Shown one piece after another: positions 31,171 to 43,200 of a stretch of DNA of 64,000 bases. Under the pieces are notes generated by a model that searched no databases, had not been told where the DNA came from, and worked only from the letters and a program-made list of their open reading frames with translations. Each line of letters starts with the position of its first letter. The first letter of the stretch is position 1. Location of the stretch: the NCBI RefSeq assembly GCF_029962835.1, contig NC_080586.1:65480001-65544000 (forward strand), in the 5' to 3' direction. The position numbers and the translations under genes are program-made. This DNA is from Magnolia sinica (lineage: Eukaryota > Streptophyta > Magnoliopsida > Magnoliales > Magnoliaceae).

Positions 31171-32930
31171 TGTCGTGGGTTGATGGGTCATCCATTCCAG
31201 TCTCACAGTGATGTTGTATCCCCATCCAGTTTGGATTGTATGAGGATTTAATGTGGTGCGATGTGATTTCCATGGATGTCAACCACATCATTTTGGGTAG
31301 GCCCTAGTTATTTGACTTGGACATTGCAATATTCGTTCGCTCGAATATTTGTACATTCATCTTTTAACGCAAAAAAAAAAAAAAAAATTAAATAAAATAA
31401 ATTGAGTTCTCTTACACCTAAGAGCATACTGAAAAAGAAAGAGACCACCAAGAAGAGTGATCCTGGAACTTCGAGGAAATCCAAGCCTAAGTCTCTTCAC
31501 ATCATTAATGCAAAATAACTTGAAAGAGAGACTAGGGAGGATTCAGAGGTGCATGCCCTCGTGACTAAAGAAACTACCCCCAAGTTGGTGTAGAGTTGCC
31601 TAATGATGTGATTTCGGTGATAGAGGAGTTTAATGATGTCTTTCCCGACGACCTCTCGGATGAGCTTCCACCTATAAGGGACATCCAACATGCCATTGAT
31701 CTTGTTCCTGTATCGACTCTCCCGAATCTTCATCATTACAAAATGAACCCCACAGAGCATGCAAAACTCAAGAAGTTGATGAGCTTCTTAAAAAAGGATT
31801 CATTCGGGTGAGCATGAGTCCATGTGTCGTGCCTGCCCTTTTGACACCCAAGAAGGATGGCACACGGCGTATGTGTGGATAGCAAAAAGATCAATAAGAT
31901 TACCGTTAAGTACCGCTTTCCTATACCGCGTCTTGACGATATGTTGGACATGATGGCCAATGCCACAATTTTCTTTAAAATAGACCTCAAGAGTGGGTAT
32001 CACCAGATCCGTATTCGCCCACGTGATGAATGAAAAACTACCTTCAAGACGAATGATGGGTTGTATGAGTGGCTAGTCATGCATTTTGGCTAACTAATGG
32101 CCTAAGTATATTTATGCTAGTGATGACCCAGTGTTAAGACACTTCATGGGGAAATCCCTAGTCATTTACTTTGACGACATCCTTATTTATAGTATGACTA
32201 AGGAACAACATCTCCACTATCTGAGGCAAGTGTGTGGGATCCCTAGGGCAAAGAAATTGTATGCCAAACTCAAGAAGTGTTCATTTTTGTCTAGTATTAT
32301 CATCTCCGTAGGTTTTATCGTGTCATCAAAGGGCATGTCTTTGTATCCCGAGAAAGTCAAGGCCATAGTTAGTTGGCCTAAGCCACGTAATATTCATGAG
32401 GTGCATAGCTTTCACAGCTCACCTTTTATAGACCTCAAGAGTGGGTATCACCAGATCCGTATTCGCTCACGTGATGAATGGAAAACTACCTTCAAGACGA
32501 ATGATGGGTTGTATGAGTGGCTAGTCATGCATTTTGGCTAACTAATGGCCTAAGTATATTTATGCTGGTGATGACCCAGGTGTTAAGACGCTTCATGGGG
32601 AAATCCCTAGTCATGTACTTTGACGACATCCTTATTTATAGTATGACTAAGGAACAACATTTCCACTATCTGAGGCAAGTGTGTGGGATCCCTAGGGCAA
32701 AGAAATTGTATGCCAAACTCAAGAAGTGTTCATTTTTGTCTAGTATTATCATCTCCGTAGGTTTTATCGTGTCATCAAAGGGCATGTCTTTGTATCTCAA
32801 GAAAGTCAAGGCCATAGTTAGTTGGCCTAAGCCGCGTAATACTCATGAAGTGCATAGCTTTCACGGCTCACCTTTTATAGATGGTTCATTAGAGGGTTTT
32901 GTTCCATCATGGCTCCCATTATCGATTGCA
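31171..32930 (+). pseudogene. Ty3 protease C-part and reverse transcriptase, with tandem duplication
   Basis: Protease tail VNHIILGRP at ~31275, an A run at 31373-31387, then the RT start VFPDDLSDELPPIRDIQHAI (~31640), [15 protein letters not shown] (~31915), [19 protein letters not shown] (~31975) and the catalytic box YFDDILIYS (~32170). From 31981 a ~449-bp block is repeated in tandem, so YHQIRI and YFDDILIYS each appear twice. Stops and frameshifts throughout. Confidence 0.85.
31981..32878. repeat. 449-bp tandem duplication in the reverse transcriptase
   Basis: Copy 1 is 31981-32429 and copy 2 32430-32878, differing at about a dozen positions plus one base of length. The join sits at TTTTATAGACC. 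Copy 1 has a TGA where copy 2 has TGG. Both share the same damage at the FGLTN-like region (GGCTAACTAATGGCCTAAG), so that damage came first. Confidence 0.88.
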
Positions 32931-33029
32931 TAAAAAAATGGAAGTTCTAATGGACGAAAGTAGCCTCTAAGGCCTTCAAGGAGATCAAAGTCAAGATGAT
33001 TGAAGCTCTTGTCATGTGACTTCTGAATT

Positions 33030-34935
33030 TTTCTAAGGCTTTTAAGGTTGTTTGTGATGCGTCTGGTGTAGGTATAGGTGGAGTGCTTAGTTAAGAAGGG
33101 CACCCTGTCGCTTTCTTTAGCGAGAAGCTTACCTGTGACAAAGAATTCTATGTAGTAGTGTAGTCTTTGCGCCATTGGCGACATTATTTATTACTGCAGG
33201 AGTTCTTCTTATTCTTTGACCATGAGGCTTTGCGCTATCTGAACTTGTAAAAAAAGTTTAACCTGATGCATGGTAAATGGGTCCAATTTCTTCAGGAGTA
33301 CACTTTTGTATTGAAGCATAAGGCTAAGGTTGAGAATAAACTTACCGATGCGTTGAGTTGTAGGGTTGTGTTACTCCAATCCATGAACGTCGAAGTCAAT
33401 GGGTTTGAACGATTAAAGGGAGTATCCTAGTTGCCCAGATTTTAGAGAGGTGTATGCATCGTTGTTGGATGGCCAATATATGGGTAGTAATGAGTTTGTC
33501 TTGGTCAGCGAGTTTTTGTTTAGAGGCGATAGATTGTGTACACCCCGTATATCCCTCCGTGACTTTCTTATCTGGGAGCTTCATGCTGCAGGGATAGCTG
33601 GTCATTTTGGGCATGACAAGACTATTGCCCTTGTAGATGAGCTTTTTTATCGGCGAAGTCTCAAGTGAGAGATGGCTAACATTATAGGGCAATGTAGCAC
33701 TTGTCAACTGACAAAGCAGAGGAAGCAGAACACCGGTTTATATACACCTTTTGCCAGTCCCCCACCCCCCATGGGTTGATATTAGCATGAATTTTATGCT
33801 TGGGCTCCCTAAGACGATTAAAAAACACAATTCCATTTTTGTATTTGTGGACCGTTCTTCGAAAATGGCTCGCTTCCTCCCACATTCTAAAATGTTTGAT
33901 CCCACCAACATAGGTAAGATATTCTTTGGGGAGGTAGTTCGTCTGCATGGTTTGTCGAAGATCATTGTGTCAAATCGATATGTGCAGTTTATGAGTTATC
34001 TTTGGAAAACTCTATGTCACATGATGGGAACTAAGCTGCAGTTCTCTTCAGCATACCATCCTTAGACTGATGGTCAGATGGAAGTTATCAATCGAAGCTA
34101 AGGAAATCTGCCACGATGTCTGGTGCAAGACCATATTAGGACCTAGGATGCAATTTTGCTTGTAGCCGAATTTGCATACAACAATTCGATCAATAGGTCC
34201 ACAAGAATGAGTCCATTCAAAATAGTATTTGGGTACAAGCTTAGAACGACTATAGATCTCATACTCATGTTCGTCTCACATAGCTATTTGAGTTCGCAGA
34301 AGCATTTGCATGACATTTATGACTTGCATAACGAGATCAAGAGGCACATTAATGCTAGTAATCAACATTATAAAATCTATGTAGATTCACATTATAGGTT
34401 TAAGGAGTTTCAGGCGGATGACTACATCTGTTCCGCCTTTAGGCCCAAACAATTCCCACAGGGAACCGTGAGGAAATTGCATGCTCGCAGTGTAGGTCGC
34501 TATAAAATTTTAACAAGAGTGCGCCCTAATGCCCATGTGGTGGATCTTCCGTTTGACATGGGCATTAGCGCAACATTCAACGTGGAAGATTTTGTGCCTT
34601 GTGATGGACCCACACCTCCATCTTCTAACCCTTCTGCAGACCTTTCTCTTGCCTCAGATGATGGTGTCCTTGACCCCAACCCTAGCCCATGGCCTTTACC
34701 ACACCCTACTTCCCACCCATTCCCTTCTCTTCCATCATTACCTGGATAGAAAGTAGAGATTGAGGATGTTCTGGATCACCAAGTGGTCTCTACTTGCCAC
34801 TGAGAATTTTAGAAATACCTCGTGAAGTGGGAGAATAAGCCGGAATTAGACAACGCCAAGATTATAAATGTACAGTTCCAGTGCATTGATCCCGAACTCC
34901 TCGAGTGTTACCACAACTTTATTTTGCCAGCGGCG
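33030..34935 (+). pseudogene. Ty3 RNase H, integrase and chromodomain remnant
   Basis: RNase [16 protein letters not shown] (~33048) and FLQEYTFVLKHKA (~33290). Integrase: H2C2 finger (WELHAAGIAGHFGHDKT, CSTCQLTKQ; ~33570-33710) and core with ISMNFMLGLPKTIKKHN (~33785), where the first catalytic Asp is Asn, and SNRYVQFMSYLWK (~33970), where the second is lost. Then AEFAYNNSINRSTRMSPFK (~34165), a proline-rich linker and a chromodomain with KYLVKWENKP (~34815), ending at the TAG near 34945. Inactive. Confidence 0.85.
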
Positions 34936-34958
34936 AAATCTTCTTAGTCGGGGAGAGT

Positions 34959-36123
34959 CGATGGGGATATCAGAGGACCTACTCGGGTGTTCCAGAGATG
35001 GAGGCGATCACCCACCACAACACACTTTGTTGATGGGAGACGAGTTCCAGATAGGGCTTGTCGGACCACTTTGAAGATCTCACTTGCATTGGACGTGCAA
35101 TATGAAGACCCTACTTAGGGATGATGCATGTTGGTTGCTTAGAAGATGGTTTTAGTCATATGATTTTTTATTTTTTATTTCATGTCAATTTGGATTTTGT
35201 CGATCAAGCCATTGGGCCACCAAATCTTCCAGATTTGCGTCCCTTGGACTCTGTTTTTTTTTTTTTTTGTTATTTCTTGTTATTTTTTTATTTTAAGGAT
35301 TTATTTGATGGTTAAGATTGATGGTAAGTATTTTAGTTTGCTTATTTTGGATGATGGGGCATATCACTTAAGTGAGTGACATATTTGTAATTCTTTCAAA
35401 GTTTTAATATAAAAGCCGGGGGGGGGGGGGGGGGGGGTTGGAGCTTTGAAAAGAAGAAAAAAAGAAGTCTTTCTTGGGTTGAAAGGGTGTTTTTTCTATT
35501 TGTTTTTAGGGTTTGTGAGAAACTCTCCCTTCCAATCGAACTATGGAAGGGTAGAAGCTTGCTTGGTGGTGCATTCCTCCAATGTGTTTTCTTCCTCTTT
35601 CTATTTTCCAACAAGGTACACTATTTCTTCACGTTTCTTCTTCTATTTCCATTACAACTCCTCTAAACCCATCAAAACTCAACCAAATCCATCTCCTTTC
35701 TCTTTTTCCCTACCCCTCCACGTATGAGCGTATGCACGCACGTGTGTCCTCACAGGCTGCCACGTGTGGGTCCCCTTTTGGTACTTTTCTGTAATTTCCC
35801 TCCAAACCCTACCTAATCCCTAGATCCCTTAATTTCTAGATCTATAATTCCACAATCCCCATATCTCAATCCCTAAACTCCAAAACCCTAACGAAAATAT
35901 GATTTATTTTTTATTTTTAAAAATAAACTCATTTCCCAAACGTGATTTTACTTGTGTCATTATTTTCTCACATGATTATTGCACTAGTCACGCTAGATTG
36001 AAAGTCCCTATTTCCCAGTAGGTCACTCTTGTAATATTTTATATTTTTGTACACGTGTGTGTGGTAGCCTAGACCCTTTGTGTTGCAAATATGAATTTCT
36101 GAATTTATTATTATTATTATTAT

Positions 36124-36171
<48 letters not shown>

Positions 36172-36253
36172 ATTTTACATGTTGAATGTTGAAATTGATG
36201 CCTAATTTATCTCACATCTTGCATCATAGGTTAATTTCATTTATCCTATTTCA
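34959..36253 (+). repeat. 3' LTR of the Ty3 chromovirus
   Basis: ~1295 bp, following the purine tract GGGGAGAGT. The first bases are CGATGGGGATATC, so the TG end is mutated. It contains a 20-G run (35418-35437) and a TA/GT microsatellite (36113-36168), both absent from the 5' LTR. Confidence 0.82.
36113..36168. repeat. (TTA)n-(GT)n microsatellite
   Basis: TTATTATTATTATTA followed by about 19 GT units, inside the 3' LTR only. Confidence 0.9.
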
Positions 36254-36258
36254 ACATT

Positions 36259-39200
36259 CAAAGGAGGGAAAGGCCAAAGATTCAATGACCAGGAGCTTCC
36301 AATTTGGGTGAATTGTCCATCTATCATGGGCGCCATTAGATCAACGGCTTGGACAGAACAATCAGAGGTTCCAACTAAGTTCCGAGTAGGGAACTCACCC
36401 TCTTTGTTGATATTAATTTTGTGTTAAAGATTGCTTTATCTAAATATTTATTTATCAGTTTTTAATCCCCCTATTAAATAATCAATCTCTAATACACAAT
36501 AACGATAATGTAAAATGAGACAAACTCATTTTTACAGAATTACGGTTTACTAAAATTAGATGAACTCATTGAGTGGCAGCCAAACAGGCCCGTATTCTGT
36601 AACAATTCAAAATCTGGGCCAAAGCTAACCGCGTCTGAGCCTGTTGACAGCCCTACCTCTTACATGTGGAATTACGCCGTTCGACCCGAGGGTCTGCATG
36701 GTATTCTTGGATTCAGATGGCTACGCCACGAACAGGCTATTCCCTGTAAATCTTCTCCACAGGAGAATGGCAGTGGTGATTTCTTTTATGGTGGGGAAGC
36801 AGATAGTTTAGGCACAATCTGGGAACGACTTAAAAAGGCCAAAGATTGGCTGGGGTTCTGGTCTAGTTCTGACCTATGGTACTTTCATGGTGGGGTCCAT
36901 CAGGTTAATGGTCTGGATCACTGGAAATGTCTTACCAATCTAGGAGAAAATGAGTGTCTAATGTATGATTTGGCAGATGAGATGTGGGATAAGATAAAAA
37001 CTATTGCATTTCAGCGAAAGTGTTCCAAATTGGAAGATCTTAAACATTCTTTGGTGGCCAATCGATGAACCGTTAAGAAAGTGCAGGATATTTGATAGCT
37101 AGGGTCTTCCAACATGGGCATTTTTTGAAAAATGCTTTTTTTTTAATGAATGGGCCATCCCAGATGTGACCGTTCATATCAATGGTTTGGATCATTGAAC
37201 CAGTGCCCCACTTGTGCCACACGGAATTTGAAGTCTTAAATATAATTTTCTTTTATGAGACATGCACCAATGCTATCAGAGTGGTAAGATTATAGTGCTC
37301 GTTGCATCAGTTCAGTTGGACAGTTCAGTCTAAAAGTATTTCTAAGGCTACCATTTAAAAATCTTACTGAGCCAATGATCAAATGTATTATTTTCAATAG
37401 GCATCCTTTTCCCAGCCATGGATAGGATGGCTAAGATTGTCCGACTAAAAGTGATTCAAAGCAATCCATGAAGGCATCTAACAAATAAATGGATCAAATT
37501 GTTGGTTAGAACTATTTGTGTAAATGATCTTGACCATTGATATTAAATAGCATTGATTGAAGGGTTAATATTTGTCAGATTGGTGTGATACCTTGCATGG
37601 TTGCCCATAAAATGTGCGTTGGATCTAGTGAAAGGAACGGTTCCTTTATTTTGTGGCCCCACATTCTAGCAATTAGTGGGGTCCTTACATTGATTGTGTC
37701 TATGCAAAGAGATCTAGACCATTCGTCCTGCAGGACTCGGTGGGGATGCTGTGAATGGATGGTTCAAGATGACCAATTTTCGACATTCTATAGATGGGTG
37801 GAACTGTTCCATCTGGCCAGTCACGAGTCCCCAACAGTTGCAAATTTTGGGCCAGGTCATGATGATTATTACATGAACAATCCAGCTCTCTTATTGGAAG
37901 AATTAGAAAATAATAAATAAAAAAATAAATGGGAAGGGAATGTCTAATGCCTATCTTTTCATTTATGGACTATGCTGGAATGTGTGCCGCCCTCACCACT
38001 GGCCTAAGTAGGGCTCTTCATGATGCAGGGATTAACGTGATGAGGTGGATCACTGTCTTCCTCCAGGATAACTACTCTGAATCCACGGAGCCTCTCTGGA
38101 CTCTTCACAAAGACTTCTCAATCCACCAGGAAAAAAGCAAGAAAAATAGAAATAAATTATAAAATTCGTAATTTGAATGATTATTCACTAATGTGTCTCC
38201 TTACACCATTAATAAAGAAAAATAAAAAATAAAAAATAAAAAAATAAAAACCAAAATTCGTAATTATCAAAAATGGCAAAATTCTAACTTTTATAAAAAT
38301 CCTAATTCTAATAAAACTCTTCTAAAGCCTAATTTCTAAAAACTGGGAAGCCTTGCATAAATATTCTCGGATTGAGTAATGTATGTAGTCTAGTTTTAGA
38401 CTCACTGAGTCAACTCAGTTAGACTTTGAGTTGAGTAACTTTGTGGACTTAATTTAAGGGAGCCACTATTGACATCCACTCGGACTGATAAATACATCTA
38501 CTCTGCAGTACGATAGTAAAACTTCCTCTTATAGCATAATGGAAAGAAAATGAGATGGGTGTAGGGCCATTTGGATGGGAGTAAATGGAGATAAATGAGG
38601 AAAATTAGGAGTAATTGAAGGTAAATGGCATTTGAGTTGTGTTTGGATGGGACTAGATGCATGAAAAACAAATGAAATGGGAGTAAATGAGCATCTAAAT
38701 GAAATCCTCCTTCTGAGAGGATTTAGAAGTAAATGGTGATTAAATGCCTTTTTGAGCTCTCTTAGATAGTCGAGCTCTGTTAGATAGTCGCACGAGTAAA
38801 CAAAGGTACCATTACACACGTCTGCCGTTCATGTGGCATGTTGATGATACTCGGAAACAATCCAATTACTATCTACATCACTAAAATCACACCAATGGAA
38901 CAATCCAAATCGTCCAAAGATTAGCCATCTAAATGACGATTAAAAAACTTTGGCAAGTTACTTGTTTGTGATCCTTATGTTTATGGCTCACCCGAGGCTT
39001 GAAATTTCCTCATTTTTGGCTAAAGCATATATTTCAATGGGCTTCTTATAAACATTCATTTAAACATCACATTTGTACTCTAATTTATGATATTAAAGCA
39101 GATTTGGGATATCGGCTATGTTCTTGTGAATATATTAAAAAATTTCAATGCATTCTAATTCCTATAGTTTACTCCCATCAAAAAGAATATTTAGATTTCA

Positions 39201-40019
39201 AATGCCTTTCATTTACTCTCATCCAATCACAAATGAATAAGTCATTTACTCCCAATTCTTTTACCTCCAATTCATTTTCCATTTACCTCTAAGAAAAACA
39301 CAAGCGCAGCTAGCATATAGTGCTTACCACTTTTATGGGGTGTACGACTTCATGTGCATGAGATCCACACTGTCCATCAGACATGCCACCTAATCTTTGG
39401 CCTTGACCTGCACATCACACAAATCCAAAACTCAGTAGGGCCTCTCGATAGGAAACAATGTCAAATCATGCCTAAAACCTAGTATGGCCCACCTGAGTTT
39501 CGGAATAACGTGATTTTTTAATGTTCCATGGTGACCTCCATGCTCAAGTAATGGAGTTCCATCCCAACTCTTCCCTATGGTGTGGCCTGAGTTTTGGACT
39601 CGCCTGATTTTTGGGTTCCGGGGTAAGTATTAGGTGACATACCTGATGGATGTGGTGGATTTCATGCACGTTGTCCCCATGTGCCAATAGATTAGTAGGC
39701 ACTCCCTCTGTATGCGTATGGGTAATCAGGCTTCATGGTATAATCAGTTAGTGCAAATTTTATAACGTGCAACATTTTTTCTTGTAATGCCAATTATAAA
39801 TTATTTATATATTCTACAATATTATTCAAATAGATAATACGTTTCTAGCCAATCTGATCTAGTTGGACAATTAGCCAGATTTCGCTACCAGGTTTCTCCT
39901 ACAATGAATGGGCAGACATAAGCCGACATGATGACAAAGATCATGGTATTGGGATGGGAAGTAGACTTGAATGTGGAAATGCTGATGTGAGAAGACCTGC
40001 TGACATAAACATAGTAATA
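36259..40019. other. Intergenic region between the convergent genes
   Basis: 3.8 kb without a recognisable gene. A PIF-like right end (GAGTGGCAGCCAAACAGGCCC, ~36572-36592) and a hAT-like right end (TTGACAGCCCTA, ~36643-36654) mark transposon remains. The open frame at 36664-37068 has no recognisable domain. 38555-39290 looks like a foldback repeat built from GGGAGTAAATG and CATTTACTCCC words. The 3' UTR of the - strand gene should lie just below 40020. Confidence 0.5.
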
Positions 40020-40268
40020 TCAGCCACTCTTATTACTCCCTCCAACGTCAACTTTCGCCATCAACAGCCTGTACATGGGTGCCCCACGATCGACAACATG
40101 TTGCTCCCAATCTGACCTTATGCCAAATGGGTTTTCCTTTAGCCATCCCCCATCATCAACTTCAATGTCTCCTACCCCATCGACAATGTGGAGACGACCC
40201 TTTCCATACATCAAAAACTGTTCCTTCATTCTTATTGCAACTTCTACTATGTCTGACTGTAAAAAGAC
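40020..40268 (-). CDS. Fusion gene terminal exon 7
   Basis: 249 bp including the TGA stop: VFLQSDIVEVAIRMKEQFLM to GAPMYRLLMAKVDVGGSNKS and a final Gly. It carries ENPFGIRSDWEQHV, the C-terminal substrate/SAM contact region. It lies 11.2 kb from the previous exon. Acceptor CTTGCAG. Confidence 0.9.
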   Translation of the reverse strand, partial: VFLQSDIVEVAIRMKEQFLMYGKGRLHIVDGVGDIEVDDGGWLKENPFGIRSDWEQHVVDRGAPMYRLLMAKVDVGGSNKSG

Positions 40269-43200
40269 CTGCAAGTCCAAGAATCAATATGTATATCGAA
40301 AAGATGTCGCCCCTCTAATGTATACAGCTATTTGATTTATTAAAGTAATTAAAATTGAGAAGAATTCATGTAAGAAGAAATACAAATTGCTCGCGTTAAA
40401 CGGTCTATTTCTTGTTTATTGTGAATGTATTCTTCTAAAGACACCAGTCAATTAGCTTCTTGGTTCAATAGCAGCAGCGCACGGTTTGGTTATTGTTATG
40501 AGAGAAAAGGTTCCCTAATCCCACATAGGTTTATGGTCCCAATTCCCATCAGATACGGGGAAATTTGGCACATGTTAGCAAGATAATCCATCCGTCAGGT
40601 GGGCCTAACATGTATATCATCATACAATAATTCAGCCAGTCCTCTCATCAGGTTGGACAATGACGGACTCACGAGCCCCATTTGCTATCCATGTGGGTGA
40701 GATTATAGAACCTGTGGAGTGAACTTCTAAGGAAGTATTGATGGTGATCAGAGGCATAATTCTAAAACTTGCTGACTCGACTCAAAACTTGGCCACGTAA
40801 GCTTGAAAGAGATTTCGAGCTGAGTTTCTGCGAAACTCCATCACGAGCGTGACTCGGACCGAACTTGACAAGACTCATTGAGTCTGCTCGACAACTCAGC
40901 CGACTCAATACAACTCAGCATGACTTGAACTGAGTCAGCATCAGAGGCCATTTAGTAAAGGCAGATGAGAATCAAACTGCATCATTGGGTTGGAAGCACA
41001 ACCTTCTTACCAGTGTTCCACAAGCAGAATATATGCTTTTCTATGTATAATTTTAAATATTTATTCACATTGCACATATTCTTCAATTATAGATTATGAT
41101 ATCAAGTCAAGTCCATTAAAGATTCGTTTGAGTCAACCCGACTAGACATTGAGTCGATTTTTTGGGTTTTTGAACTATAAGCAAAGGCACGGTCCTCTAG
41201 AGGAATGGAACAACCATGAATCAAATCTCCCCAGTAGCGTAAACCTAACCATTAGACTGGTGTTGCACAAATAGACAGTTGAGAAAGCAAGCACGGCACC
41301 GGTAGACATTCGACTGAACCAATCCCAGAGATTTGATCAATGGATGTTGAAAATGAAAATCACAGGAGTCTTGCTACACAACCTCAAACCCTAATGCAAT
41401 CTCATCCATGGATGACTAAATTTAGTTCCCCTTTTGTTAAAAGTCAACACATGAAAAAAGGATTAATGTTATACTGCCACAGATTAATGGTGAGGATTGT
41501 AAAACTTCCCAAGGGTATAGATTAGTGGGAGCTCTTGCAACGTGTCATGGGGTCTCAGTTTCCACACGACAAGCCTGTGAGAAAAAAATGCCATGACATG
41601 AAGCTTTACTTCACAAATTCAACAAGTTCTTGAAGCATGGCGAAGTGTTTCAGAACACCTATTGGAGCCAGGGCTGTAAACGGATCAGATTTGGAGCGGA
41701 TCTGTGTATATCCAATTCTGATCTGATTAAGAATAACTAAGATCAGAATCTGATCCAATATCCAAAGGATCCTAGAAAACCTATCGGAATTCAAATTTGT
41801 TAAGGGCCTGTTTGTTTCAGCTAATAGTAATACAGCAGCAATTATGGGTAGATTGGCAATAATTACTTTCAGCCAACATTTGGACAGGAGATTGAAATAC
41901 CCTGTCAAAATCCACCGTCTTACACTGACACTGAGTCGGTGTAAGATGCATAGTCCCAAACGAAATACAGGGAAATCTCTCCCCCGCAGCGAGAAGACAT
42001 TTCATTCATTCGGTACTCAGTGGTATGTCATTTCCTATACACCACCAGGACCTCCCACCCCATATAATATAGCTCCCTCTCCATTCCACCTACGCTCCCA
42101 TGTCCGCCCTCATATTCCCCCCTCCGCCACCCACCCCACCTGCCGTCGCCTCCACCCAACAAACCATCGGCCCTTGAACCCTTTCCGAGGGACCACTAGC
42201 CCTCCTCGCCTGTCAACCACGAGAGGTATTCTATTAGAGAGGAATTTCTTTCTTTCTTAAGTTTGATCATGTTAGCCCTTGTTCTAAGTTGGACCTCATT
42301 AGGATGCTCCAACTTTAGGAGTGTTAAAAGGTTGATAGTTGAATAAGGCCTATTGGATACAAGTCCATGTAATAAGGCTCATAGGCCCTATTCATGTTTT
42401 TACTATTATAAATAAAGGTAGAGGACTGAGGTTTCAATAGACCTTCAGCATCTCACATTCTTGCTCTCTCTTCCATCTCTCTTCTCATTCTTTCTTCTTC
42501 TTCTTTTCTCATTGGTCCTCAAGACTAACACAATGTAGCCATTTAACATGGTATCAAAGCCTAAGTGCTCCTAGGGTTTATTTTTCTTCTTATTTTAGGG
42601 TTTATTTTTCTTCTTCTTGTAGGATTTCTTTTTCTTCTCTTTTCTTCTTTTCCCTTCATTTTTTTTTCCCGCATTCTTCAATTCTTTTTTTGAAGATTTT
42701 TCTGAAGGACTTGCTGATTTGTGTTTCCTTGGCTTGGGTTTGCTGAAATTTTTGTTGAGGCAGATTTTTGTGCTGTCATGGCTAGAGTCTGCTGGATTTT
42801 TCCTTATGAAGAAGTGTTTTATGTTGCTTTGGATAGGGTTTGCTGATTTTTCTATTAGTGTGTGTGTTTCCTTCCTAATCCTCAGTAGTTTCCTTCCTTT
42901 TTTCTTTCTTCTTTCTTTCCTTCTTCCTCTTAACTGTAACTGTATGAGTTTTATTCTTGTAATCTCTCTCAACAAGTGGTGCATTCCTTCTTTTCCTTCC
43001 TAATCTTCTTTTTTTTCTTTCCTCTTTCCTTCCCTACACAATAATAGTTTCTTATTAATCCTTTTCCCTTCACCATTCCTTCTTTTTCATTCTCTCTCTT
43101 TTTTCTTTTTCTTTTTTCTTTTCTTTTCTTTTTTTCTTTTTTTTTTTTTTTAATTTAGCCGTGAGGCTTTTTCCTTAATGACTCATGATTCATAAAAAGG

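Larger units (their letters stand above)
24777..36253 (+). mobile_element. Decayed Ty3/gypsy chromovirus with nested hAT
   Basis: 11.5 kb: 5' LTR, primer-binding site, gag, protease (split by a hAT element), reverse transcriptase, RNase H, integrase, chromodomain, 3' LTR. Flanks are ATATT (24772-24776) and ACATT (36254-36258), a 4/5 target duplication. Every coding region has stops or frameshifts and the two LTRs differ by many substitutions and indels, so the insertion is old. It lies between the convergent EBM and PGK-TrmB genes, right behind EBM. Confidence 0.85.

Noticed and set aside
36664..37068. 134-codon open frame on the + strand
   Set aside because: No recognisable domain, no splice context, and the flanks carry transposon ends; chance open frame is as likely.
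42595..43003. Frames of 94 and 129 codons on opposite strands
   Set aside because: They come from the pyrimidine-rich interior of a non-autonomous LTR element; composition alone explains them.
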